A stretch of 64,000 nt of DNA from Entomortierella parvispora. Taxonomy: Eukaryota > Mortierellomycota > Mortierellomycetes > Mortierellales > Mortierellaceae. The DNA is taken from positions 1,240,001-1,304,000 of the forward strand of contig OY752151.1 in assembly GCA_963573315.1 (NCBI GenBank), given 5' to 3'. Positions 12,033-22,753 of this stretch are shown here, piece by piece. Both the position numbers and the translations under genes were made by a program. Below the pieces are notes generated by a model that was given only the letters and a program-made list of their open reading frames with translations, had not been told where the DNA came from and did not search any database. The stretch's first letter is position 1. Each line of letters starts with the position of its first letter.

Positions 12033-14439
12033 TCAAATGAGTCCATACTTCTTGCCAAAGATGACGGCTACTATGCAATACAGTCCCATGGCGGCGATCA
12101 ATGCCCACCACCAGTTCAAGGGCTCGCCCGGATCCATTCCTGGCTGACCTGGCACATGGACGTTCATTCTATAAGAAGTCAGATCGCTGCAGTTAATATG
12201 GAAAGTTCCATTCATGTCGTGTGTCCCTGTCTTATTTCAAAACCAAGGTAGGACTTACCCCCAAAGACCAGTGATAAAAGTCATCGGCACAATCAAACTG
12301 GCAAAGAATGTCAGTGTTCCCATGACTTCGTTGGTCTTGTTGGACAGCTGGTTGATCTCCAGTGAAATTTGCGCCAAGTAGTTGGAGTGAGATCGGTCCA
12401 GAATCTTTTCATAGCTTGAGAGTGACTGGAGCATGGTCAAGACGTGATCCAAGATGTCTCCAAGATACAAGAGAATTTCTCCATCACGATGGTGCTGTGC
12501 GTGGATCAGTCCTGCCGAAATTGCAGTATCCGCGTTGGGAGTATCTGTCTTTGCAGGCGTGGCGACTGCTGTTGTAGTTGTGGTCGCTGCAGCAGCAGAG
12601 GTGGATGCCAAGGGCGCAATTGCATATCGTTCATCAAAACGTTTCATGAGACCTCGGACAACATCGGCTTTGTTGGCCAGCAAACGTGACATAGCCATGA
12701 CATTCTTTCGACAGGATCCGATACGGCGAAGCATGTCCGTAGTCTCATTCTCTCTTAACAGCAAGACCAGTTCATCGATAGAATCCACTTCATACTCAAT
12801 AGTCTGAATAGGAGAAGCAAAGCTGTCAGTAATATCATCCAGAATGGCATAGTTGATCCAGTCGGACGACAGAGAGATGTGTGACTGAAGCTGGTCCATT
12901 CTTCGCAAAACGTTCAGATGGTGATTTGTTGGCCGGAAGTGGAACTATCATTGGCAGTAAAAAAGGTCAATGTTTAGTGGGGTCTGAAACATTGCGCATC
13001 GCAGTTGCGAAGTTTAGCTGCATACCGTGATGATACCATCCCTCAGAACCACACTGTACATGCTAGCGGGTTGAAGGTACGACCCAGAGTTGTAATCCTG
13101 ATCAAACGTTCGGAAACAGACAAAATAGTAGTGTCTAAACACTTCATACTTTTCCCGCTGCTCCTCAGTGGAAATGTCTTCAATGGTCAGGGGATGGACA
13201 TGAAAGTACTACATCATGGCGATCAAGAGAACCGTTAGAACACGCATGGACAGAGTTGTCTATCAACCACTAGACCCAATAAAGACGTCATTTTTTTGGT
13301 TTACCTTGGCAATGATTTGCATGTCAAAGTCGCTGGGATCAAGAATATCGAGCCAGTAACACCCGTCCTTCAGAAGATCAGAGAATACAGCTGGCGTCCG
13401 GCTGCCATTTTCATCTTCAATCGTGGCCCCGTTGAGAATCTGAGGAATAGTGGGCGCTTGGATGAGGCCAGTACACTTTGAATAGAAGGTATACCTAAGC
13501 GACTCTGGCAGAGGTGGCTAAAAGAACGAAATGTAACCGTCGGAAAAAAAAGTCTGCAGTAAGCTTGCAAGAACTTGCCACAAATGTCTTGACACCACAA
13601 AAACGCGCTCAACTTACACGAGGGGCGCGCTCGCTGTAGAAACTAGCTTTACGTGCCGATCGTCGTTTAAAGTCATTTCCGTGGGCGGAGCCTGGGCCTA
13701 ACAAACCGGAGGATCCAGTTGAAGCTGCACGGTTCAATGTCGCCGTCTCCTCCTTTGACTTTGCGTCCAAATAGGCCGACTTTTGGAAACCATCCTCGAT
13801 CAAAGTTGCCTCAGCTACCGCCGAATCCAGTCCAGCGTAGTCGATGGTCATCGGTTTTCCAGAGTCGCGATGATGATGGTGGTGGTGATGGTGGTGGTGA
13901 TGCCCCCCCATTGGAGGGTGGTATTCATGGTTTCGGATCGAAGACTCGTAAGGGCGTTGACCAGGCATTTCTGATCGGATTGAGGGTGTGAAGGTACCAT
14001 GGTGGATATGACTTGGATATCTGAATGTCGATGCAGGGTCACCTCGGAAAGGGAAAGGAGGGCTGAACGGCGGCAAGTTTGGAGGAGAGAGAGGCCGTTG
14101 TGGAGAATCACTATTGCGATTACTGCTTTCAGTGCCGTCATATGATTCTACTGGACTATTGTTACTATTGTCGTGAAGTGGGAAGGTAAAAGGTTGCTGT
14201 TGCTGGTCTGCTGGAGGCGCTTGTGGCAAGGACGCCTGGAAGTAGGGATCCGCTTGATCCTCGTTCGTATCTGGCATACGAAGGTGGGCAGGAGACAGGA
14301 GAGGAGAACCTTGTCCGAGCACAGTCCCAGGCACGGTCTGGTCTACAGCGATAATAGTGTCGGCATTGTTGTTGCGCTGGTCGGCCTGGTGAAGGGAATG
14401 GGCCAGGTCTTGATTCTTTCCTTGTCCTTGAGGGTTCAT
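12033..14439 (-). CDS. CorA/Alr-type magnesium transporter
   Basis: The start is ATG 14439 (MNPQGQGKNQDLAHS). The first exon (to about 13613) encodes a disordered cytosolic region rich in Pro, Ser and Gln, with a run of about eleven His near 13870–13905. Later exons carry the CorA soluble domain (GCYWLDILDPSDFDMQII; HPLTIEDISTEEQREKYE; FRTFDQDYNSGSYLQP) and the long stalk helix. The first membrane helix ends ITGLWG, which joins across an intron (about 12255–12180) to MNVHVPG and so forms the diagnostic GMN selectivity motif. The second helix is WWWALIAAMGLYCIVAVIF, and the tail is KKYGLI. The family forms pentameric Mg2+ channels. The long N-terminal extension resembles yeast Alr1/Mnr2, at the plasma membrane or vacuole; which of these applies cannot be told from sequence. 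Confidence 0.93.
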
Positions 14440-15772
14440 TGTGTTTGACCTGTTCCAGGGATGGAAGCACAAGCAGGATGAATTCGCGAGCGATCTGAAT
14501 GAGGTGGGGTAACAAGGGAGTGCTCCAGAGAGTGAGAGAGGACGGAGCGGAATGGGAGGATGGGGAGCGGGATGCGAAGAGCGAGGAATGAAGGGAGGGA
14601 AAGAAGAGAGGATAAGGTATCGAAAGAAGGAACGAAGAAATAAAATGAAATTGAGGAAGAAAGAAATGGACAGAGCGCTGTCCACAGGGCCACAGGGGTG
14701 TGCACTCTATCGCTGAATGAGGACCACACTGGAGTTCTTTCCCTCGAGGGTTCTCATGCTTACTGCAATTGAGCCTCAACTTCAATCTCCCTTTGCCCTC
14801 TGCGGGCTTTCTCTTCTTTGTTCGGAATCAAGCTCATTAAACGTGCGTGAGTGGTGCCACAGAAGAGGGCCGGCTCATTACAGGCCCCGCTTTTGGTTTC
14901 TTGATCCCTTTTTTTCCCTCTTTTTTTCTACTAGTCTTCGTTCTCGTTGCTCGGAGGTCCCTGTTGCCCCTCTTCTTCGTTCCTAATGGCTCTCTTACTG
15001 TCTTACTTTTTTCTCAGAACTTTTTGCCAATGGTTTACTATCGACACCAATCCCTGACAGAGCTGACTTTATTTTTACTCTTTTGTGATTTTTTTAAGAC
15101 CGGCTGGCCACTCACCAAAGTGTGGCAATGGACATTGCCTTTGATCCAACCCCAAACATGGAAAAAAAGGAACAGATGGACACCGATGCCAGGGGGGCAC
15201 TCGATTCTCTGGCATATTCGCTTGTTCCTTTTTGTCGAGCTCGTTCTGCGCTTTGTCTCTCCTCCACTCCTTTCTGTCTTGTTCCCCTGTTTCATTGCCT
15301 CACCAGCGACAACGAGGGTTTGGTCTTTAGTCGAACAAGAATAACTCTGATCGGCTCCCTCTACATCTTTGCAGAGCTCAGAGATGGAAATGAATGCAGA
15401 CCGAGCTCACGCTGCAGCAACAAATCTAACATTTAACCGGGAGACAGGATGAAAAAAAAAAAATACAAAGAGGCCTTCCTCGCCCGATCTGTCCGAGGTT
15501 CAGATTTGGTGGCAAAATCAATCACTAGAGGACAAAAAAAAGCACGTGACCTCGGGCGAATTTTCACAAGCAACGGCCGTGCACGCACGGTCAGAGACAC
15601 CCTTTTCCTCGTTCTCGCGCAGCCACTTTCTTTTTTCTTCTCTTCTTTGCTTTTGCATACCCACCTTTTATCGCTACATTTTGGCCCAACCCTCCACTCC
15701 AACCCTCCACTCCAACCCTCCGCCCTTCACCTTTTCACCTACCCCACTCTGCATTGATTCATTTTCACCACC
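14440..15772. promoter_or_regulatory. Divergent intergenic region between CorA and RING genes
   Basis: These 1.3 kb between two outward-pointing genes hold no convincing gene. Next to the CorA start the plus strand is purine-rich (14540–14660). Next to the RING start it is CT-rich (15595–15770) and contains a 13-bp tandem repeat at 15687–15721. ORFs at 14847–15344 and 15122–15436 lack family features and look like chance. Confidence 0.5.
15687..15721 (+). repeat. 13-bp tandem repeat, about 2.7 copies
   Basis: The unit CAACCCTCCACTC is repeated perfectly at 15687, 15700 and (partial) 15713, inside the CT-rich leader region of the RING ligase gene. Confidence 0.85.
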
Positions 15773-18700
15773 ATGCTCGCCACTTCGGCCCACCTCCCGT
15801 TCTCGGAGGTTTGCACGACCGTCTCGTGTTGGGCCCTCTTCCTCACCGTGCTTTTCCCTTCAGTTCACGTTCTTGGTCAAGAGGTCACAGCTGCCACAGC
15901 TGGTACCACCTCTTCGTCTTCATCGTCTCCCTCCTCTCCTTCCTCTGCTACTCCAGTCGCCTCTGATCTCCGTCCTCATCCTACATCTTCCTACTCGCTG
16001 ACGGTCTACTTCAATCCATCCTTTCAGCCTCTTTCGGTTTCACCACTGACCAAAGTTTTACCCTCGCCTCTTTTCCCTTGTGGAGAGGAATATATTGTCA
16101 AAAGGATCCAGTCCAAGAAACGCCTGTTGACAACCCCCCGCTCGGACGTCTTTGCGAGCAGACAACATGGCTCCCAAAGGGTTCTTCGGAGAAGTGAAAG
16201 GCTCAAGCTTCAGCAGCACCTGCACCAGCTCCAGCAACTCGATCCAAGGACTGCATCGTCGTTGTACTCTGGAAAGGACAAGACCATGTGGGAGAATGAG
16301 ACTCGACGTTTGCAAAGGCTACCGGCAAAGAACGTCCGGCGAACGGTTTTGCCGCCGACTCCCGACAAGGTGTTACAAGGATCAGACGAGGCGCATATGA
16401 CCGAGCCAAAACGAAAAGCACCAAACACTGGACAACAACAACAGCAGCAGTTTTCGGGTTGCTCACAACAGTCAAGAATGTATGTAGAGTCGCTTTGGAG
16501 CTTGGATCCGCATTTTTGCCCCAAAGGAGAACCTCATGGCCATGCGCAAACAAAATCCGAGGAGGATGACGATATAACACTGCTTTGGCAAGGACGGCTC
16601 AAGCCCATTGCTTGGAATGCGAGTCTCTCGGGTGATGGCTGGCAGCTTCCTTGGATTGTAAGTTCTGAAGCTCCCTTTTTTTTTAAAACTTCGTTCCATC
16701 CCTCAACGTCTCTCCCATTCTCTCGCGCGGTCTCTCTCCATGCATCATGCCAGCGTTGTAAACGAAAGGGGAGAGAAAACAAAGAAAAGAGGGTACACAC
16801 CGTCTATTCTCCGTTTGCTTGCACAAACAAACACAAAACTGCACACACGACTCTATCTGCTCTCTCTTTTCTCTCTCTCTGTCTATTCACCCGACCCTCA
16901 CAGCGCAGCAGACGGCAACGAGGTCTCATTGATGATGAGCAATTGATATAATAACTTCAATTGCAAAGATGACGAGGCGCGGAGAAAGAGAGAGAGATGG
17001 CGACCCGAGGAAAGAGGGAAAAAAAAAGAAAATTATTATGATGTCAACAGGTCACATGGACTCCGAAACTTGGTTCCCTGCCTGAATTCTGGCGATGAAA
17101 TTCTTCCGGATGCGTTTTTTTTAACTGTCATTACTTGCTCATAGGGTTCATTTTCCCGGTATCCTCATTTGCGCTCGTCCGAGTCGTCTTGGATCGCTCT
17201 GGTCCCATGCACCACGCGGGGGTTGGACTCTCTGGCGGAGATTGCACAGTCGGGCGCAATGGCGGCCGTTTTGTACTCTGACAGTAAAGATGGATGTTTG
17301 CCTCCGACCTCTGGAAAAACCCTCCCTGCGGGATTACCTCTTCTTGAGCTCGATCTCACCTCAGCAGCGACCCTCTTGGAGCTTTTTCAAATTGAGGATT
17401 TGAGCCTGGTCGTCACAGCTGCCGTTTTGATTTTGGATGCAACAGAGCCCCAGACGGAAGAGGATGGTTCAGCCACAGTCAATTCCGCACATGGTCAACT
17501 GGAATCTATGAGGAACGCATTCAGGTCAGGAGTGAACATGGCAAAAGAATTCTTTGCGCAGCTCGGGCTCGAGAACTACGCTGCTGCCTTGATCGGATCT
17601 ACATTACCAACACAGGAAGAGGCTCATTCGCATCATAGGAGCCTTGATCTCGTGAAGGAAAAGGCTAGCGGCATGGTCTCGACCCCTTTCCTGCCTCTCT
17701 CGACAGCTCTTCTATTGAAGCAAGAAAAAAAAGCAGCGACAGCTTTTAACACGAAACAGGCTACTGAGGATGATCTCCAAAGTGTTTCAAGAGCCTACCA
17801 TGGGCTGGGAGAGGCAGGTGCAAAGACCGTGAACACACCCACCACTCGAACACAAGACTTGCCCATGAAAAAGAGAGCAGTAGAAGATCATTCCGTTGCT
17901 GTCCAACGGCGTACTCCAACTTTGGGAACTTTCAGACCTAAACCTCGGTCGACGCGATGGACTCAAAAGGTGTATTCGTTCTCTCCTTCAAAATTTGTGC
18001 AGGATGCCTCGATCCTGGTCAAGGACGATAGTATGACGGGAAAATTGGCCATGATCCTCATGAGCACCATTTGCGGTGTGGGTGTTGGTATGTTTGGAGC
18101 TTTGCTCTTTGTAGTGGCGCTTAAGGTCCGCTTGTTCCAGACTCGAAGGCGCGGCGGCGGCAACAGTCAGCCTCCTCACCAGACAGCGGCTCAGCAACAC
18201 CAAATCCATCAGCAGTTGAGGGAACATGGATACAAAAAGGTCGTTCCCCGTGGGATCCTGGATAGTTTTGGAGTGCAGACCGTTTTACATACTTCGACCA
18301 CGACCATGATGACATCAACTCTAGTCAAAGCCGACATGTCTGTGATTTCAAAGGTCAAGGTCTCGTATGCAGAGAATGTGCTCGAGATGGAGGAAGGTCT
18401 AGAGAATACTGCAGCAAGAGAACAAGCTCGGAGACAGCGCCTGAGGATCCGAGCCGCCAGCCAGATTTTCCCAATGGGATCCGATGACGCAGTGGTGCCA
18501 GGCGATTCCAATGAGACGGATCCGTGGGAGGGAGCATTCGAGGGAGAGGAAATGGAGGAGCTTGTGCCATTCTCTCGCGTTACTGCCCATGAATCCTCTG
18601 AGGATATGATGCTATTGCCCATGAGCTTTGATGAGGGCGAAGATCCGGACATGGCACTTGAGCATGCTGCTTTGGATATGGAGAGGATCACGGCCGCCAT

Positions 18701-19103
18701 CATGACAGCGACTCGTCGAGGATCTTATCGTCGAATCTCTCAAAGTCGACAGGGCAACCTTTCCTCTATGGGACAACGACAGCATGACGCCATCGTCCCC
18801 ACATCCACAACTAGCTCAGTTTCCTCATCCCTCTCTCTTTCCATGTCTTATCCGCCCGAGACAAAGCACAAATCATGTTGCGGCACAGAAGAAGGAGACC
18901 ATTGCTCGGAAAAGAAGGAGAAGCTCCCGTTTGCGAACGCGAATGCGCAGACCATGTGTGCAATCTGCCTGGCCGAGTATGAGGTCGGAGATCAGGTCCG
19001 GACTCTGCCTTGTTATCACCAGTACCATCAAGCCTGCATCGACCCTTGGTTGCTCCAGGTCGCGTCCTTGTGTCCCATTTGCAAGCGCGACTTGTGGCCT
19101 TGA
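15773..19103 (+). CDS. PA-TM-RING E3 ubiquitin ligase (RNF13/RNF167-like)
   Basis: Two exons, 15773–16657 and 17145–19103, join in frame to 947 residues. The N-terminus has a signal peptide (hydrophobic core ALFLTVLFPSVHVLG, likely cleavage near QEV). A luminal region contains a protease-associated (PA)-like segment, WIALVPCTTRGLDSLAEIAQ through AAVLYSDS and the LFQIEDLSLVVTAAV block. One transmembrane helix follows (LAMILMSTICGVGVGMFGAL). The cytosolic tail ends in a RING-H2 finger: CAIC, then CYHQYHQAC, then CPIC, with C3H2C3 spacing, which binds two zincs and recruits an E2. This architecture is that of endosomal/vacuolar ligases such as RNF13, RNF167 and yeast Tul1-like enzymes. At 947 aa it is much longer than animal members (350–400 aa), mainly through disordered luminal and cytosolic inserts. 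The 487-bp intron is long for this genome, and the exon-1 frame stays open into it until 16951. Confidence 0.9.
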
Positions 19104-19399
19104 GAGATGATCTTGTCCCCATTATTTTTTTGTATTTATTTTGTCCGCCCCTGCTTCTCTCACATCTTCTCCCACTTTCCTTGTAATTAGCCACTGTATA
19201 TAAGAAACGACCATAGACAAATTAAAAAAATATAGTACACAAATACACTTTTGCTACTTGTTCTCTTTCTCACTATTTATGTTTATCGCGCAAAAGTGAT
19301 ACTTGAGGAGGTTGGTAATGTCTTAATGGTCGACTCTTTTTTTTTTTTTGTTCTTCTTTCTCTATCTCGACAAAATAACAACTCTACCTAATTCTCTTC

Positions 19400-21573
19400 T
19401 TAGACAGCAGTGGCCGCAGAGGCACATGAGCCGGCCTTTAACTCTTCTTTGGCCTGTTTCTCCTTCAATTCCGCCTCATAGCGCTTCGACGGCTTTTGGG
19501 GAAGGACGGGACCGGTACCCCGAACCTCGGCCAAAGGCAAAAAGTTGACTTGCGGGCGGTAAGCCATCTCCTTGCGCATGTTCCTAGTGTACGCCGAATG
19601 AGGAAGCCAGTTGAAGATGACATATCGCATGACCTTTTCAACCCAGGTCTATTAACAAAAAGGTAGAAAAAAAAAAGTGAGAACGGAGAGGTAGGATACA
19701 ATCGAGTCTTCTATCCAGCTAGCAAATGCATCTCAACTGAAAAGTAGGTTCGGAGGGAGGAGGGAGATATCGCTTCTTTCTCGTTTTCATTCCTGATTTA
19801 CCTGTCCATAAGAGAGAGCGGCGGTGGTTTTGCTCTTTTCGTAAATCTCCTCGACCTTTGGATGACGCTGGTCTCTATAGTCCTCCAAGGCAGCTTGAAT
19901 GTCCTTATTCTCCAGTGACTCGAGATCGTAGAGGCAATTAGCCAGAATGACTGCATCCTGCATGGCACAGATCGCTCCCTGTCCTGCACTCGGAAGAAGC
20001 TATTCAAGAACAAAAAAAAAAGGCAAGGGGTTTTAGAATGTGGTATTTCTGTGCACTCTATTCGGGCGAAAAGAAGAGTAAGGGTTACCTTGTGAGCTGC
20101 ATCTCCGATAAGAGCGGTGCGTCCATGGGTCCAGGTCTCAAACATCTTGTCTTCAAGGTAAACCCGCGAGATCCTGTCTGCAGGCGTAAGATTGATGAGG
20201 TCTCCCATGGTCTTGCCCTCTCCACAAGGCGCTGGGAAATCCTTCACAATTTTGATCATTTCTGCATTCCGCTCAGGACTCCACTCCGAGTTGCGGAACT
20301 TTTCTTGCTCGGCCTGTGCCAACGTCTTGTATTGACAGACAATCATATAACAGATCTTGTTCTCTGGTACGTTGTAAACCACCCACTACAATAGAAGAAA
20401 AAGGAGAGTTACGACTAAGCATGGAACTGACCTTTTGCACTTTTGGTTGCTCTCATTGAAATTTTTTGCAGGAGCGCAACAATCCACTTACGGTATAAGG
20501 TGTGCCCTCGCCAATGGTCAACAGGCGGGTCGCGAGCTCAGCTTTGACAAATGGGTACTCTTCAGGGTCAACAGGGTCGGTCGTACCGACGAGGCAGGCG
20601 TAACCCTTGTTCAGATCCTTGGCATCCGCCTCTGGGAGCTCGTTCTTGTCTTGCAAATTCTTGTACAAGCTTTGGCGAACCTGTATTCGTAGTCAGTGAA
20701 GAGTTTGGTTTGAGGATGAGAGTCATTGGTAAGAGAAAGATAGAGAGCCAATAACACCACAAGAGGACTTGTTCCAAACTTACGCCACTGTAGGCGCCGT
20801 CAGCGCCAACGAGAACATCACCATGGTAGGTGGTACCGTCAGCACATCGGATCATGACGCCGTCCTTGTTCTGCATCATGGACAGGACCTTCTTGTTGAA
20901 GTGGATCTTTTCCTTGGGAACCTTGGACTCGAGAAGGGCATAGAGCTTTGGACGGGAGAAAAGCATGTGTTCATATCCCGTCCTATTTTGGTGAGCATGG
21001 GTTTGGGTAAAAGAAAAAAAAATAAAGGCAAAGGATGATCAGTCACCTTTGAGATCCAGACTCTTTTCTTTTTGTTTTGTTTGGCGCATGCTACAAACAC
21101 TTACAATCCATTGTCGCTGATATCGATAGTGGCAATAGTCTTCATGTCGTCGTACTTGATCTCCATTTGCTGGCATGGTAAGGCAATCTTTTTGAACTCT
21201 TCATAGAGTCCCACTTGGTCAAAGCAGGCTAGGATGTTTGCGTTCAGGGACATGGCAGATCCTAAGATGGGTTCGTCGTTTTTGGTTAGTACAGGTGAGG
21301 GTGATCTCTCCATCCAAGAGAGACAGGGAAGGAGTACAGCAGAGAAGAAAAGAAACACATACCTAGAGCCTTGACCTCTGAGGCACGCTCGTAGATCTCG
21401 TAGGGAATGCCGGCCTTGTCAAGCAAGATGGCCAAAAACAAACCACCCACACCAGCGCCTACGATGATAACGTTGGGAACTTTGCCATTGTTGGTGGGGG
21501 GGAGCTTGGAAGGATACTTTGCCGGAGTTTCATCAAACTCATCGACGGGTTTACGGACGCGATGAGGGTTCAT
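19400..21573 (-). CDS. FAD-dependent monooxygenase (aromatic-ring hydroxylase / salicylate hydroxylase-like)
   Basis: Exons join from ATG 21573 to stop 19400. The N-terminal Rossmann fold carries the FAD dinucleotide motif VIIVGAGVGGL with the downstream acidic residue in YEIYERASE. The middle contains the DG motif VLVGADGAYSGVR, which contacts FAD and NAD(P)H. The C-terminal half has the GD motif RTALIGDAAHKLLPSAGQG, which binds the FAD ribose, followed by the helix ICAMQDAVILANCLYDLE. These three motifs define class A flavoprotein monooxygenases, which use NAD(P)H and O2 to hydroxylate or epoxidise small substrates. Substrate cannot be assigned, and there are no biosynthetic neighbours to hint at one. 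The C-terminal tail is Lys/Glu/Ala-rich. At least six introns of 60–130 bp interrupt it. Its stop is tail-to-tail with the RING gene. Confidence 0.92.
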
Positions 21574-22753
21574 TTTTGATTTTTGTCTGTTTCTTTTTCT
21601 GGAATGGAGTTGAAGGATGAGAGAAAGAGAAAGAGATTTGGAGATGAGGGGACGGAAGAAAGAAAGCGAGGTGTCTCGAGAGAGAGAGAGGACCAGAGAT
21701 TTTTACCAAGTGCGCTGCATGGTACAGACAGGATCCGTGGTTGCACAACATGTTCGAGAGCCAAGGGTGAGGACGGTTGGAGCATGCAAAAAGGAGCATG
21801 AAATAAAAAGAGATCTAGCCAAGCAGGGCAGGGTCGCGGTCTTTGTCAGTCGTTTTCTGTGAGCAATCCCTTGTGCTGTAGGTCATTTATTATTATTATT
21901 GTAAAGTGGATCTTGACCCGAGAAAGAGATGGAGAGATAAAGAGAAAGGAGGAATAGCAAAGGCAAGGCCAGAGGGTGGCACACGGGGTCGAGGGATAGA
22001 TCGCGTCGGACAGAGACGATGGCAATGGAGCAACGCGACGCGATCTGTAGAAGAGGAGGCCAGAAGGAGTGGGAAGAGAGAGAAAGAGGGAGAGAGAAGG
22101 AGAGAAAGAGAAAGAGAGAGAATGAAAGAGAGGGTGTGGAGGGAGCAAGAGAGAGAGAGAGAGAAGAGAGGCGGAGAGAGTGTCCATGGGAAGAAAGAGA
22201 GGAGAGAGAGCGCTGGGGGTGTGTGTGTGAGCGAGAGACACGCATGCACAGCATGCAAAGAGAGAAAGAGAGAAAGAGAAAGAGAGAGGAATCCTTCTCT
22301 TGCTTCCATCTGCAATCTCGATTCCATCTCTGTCCCTTTTTTTTTTTTTTTTTTTTTTTCTCTCTCTCTCTTTCCTTGCTCCTCTTTATCTCCTTCTCTC
22401 CTCTCTTTCTCCTCCTCTTCCTCTTCTCTCTTTCCCTTCATTCATCCATCCATTCATTCGTCCATCCAGTCGTCCTTCATCTAATCTATCCGCTGCATCA
22501 TCACTGCATATCTGCATACCCTCAAAACGTATTTTTAGCTCATCGCACCCTGGGCTCGCATAGCCACCACATTCCTCATCTACCACCATACCATACAACA
22601 GCGACTAAAGGCCCGACGATTCCACCAACCGACCGACCGAATAACCGACCCAAGGAGGTCCTGCCTTACCAGTTACCACCACCACCACCTTTTCCCTTCC
22701 TTGCTTCCTTTCTCTGATCCCCGCCCATCGCCAGACCATACACTCTTCCACCA
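21574..22753. promoter_or_regulatory. Divergent promoter region with strand-switching polypurine/polypyrimidine tracts
   Basis: The plus strand is GA-rich from about 21600 to 22290 (long GAGA/GAAAGA runs), then switches to pyrimidine with a run of 23 T at 22337–22359 and CT-rich sequence to about 22740. On each side the strand sense to the nearest gene is therefore CT-rich, as is common upstream of fungal genes. ORFs here translate to Arg/Glu or Ser/Leu low complexity and are not credible genes. Confidence 0.7.
22337..22359 (+). repeat. Poly-T run of 23 bases
   Basis: It is the longest homopolymer I found in the window and marks the point where the purine-rich tract turns into a pyrimidine-rich tract. 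Confidence 0.9.

Noticed and set aside
21906-22717. Long Arg/Glu- and Ser/Leu-rich ORFs in the GA/CT tracts
   Set aside because: They are translations of simple-sequence DNA in a promoter region.
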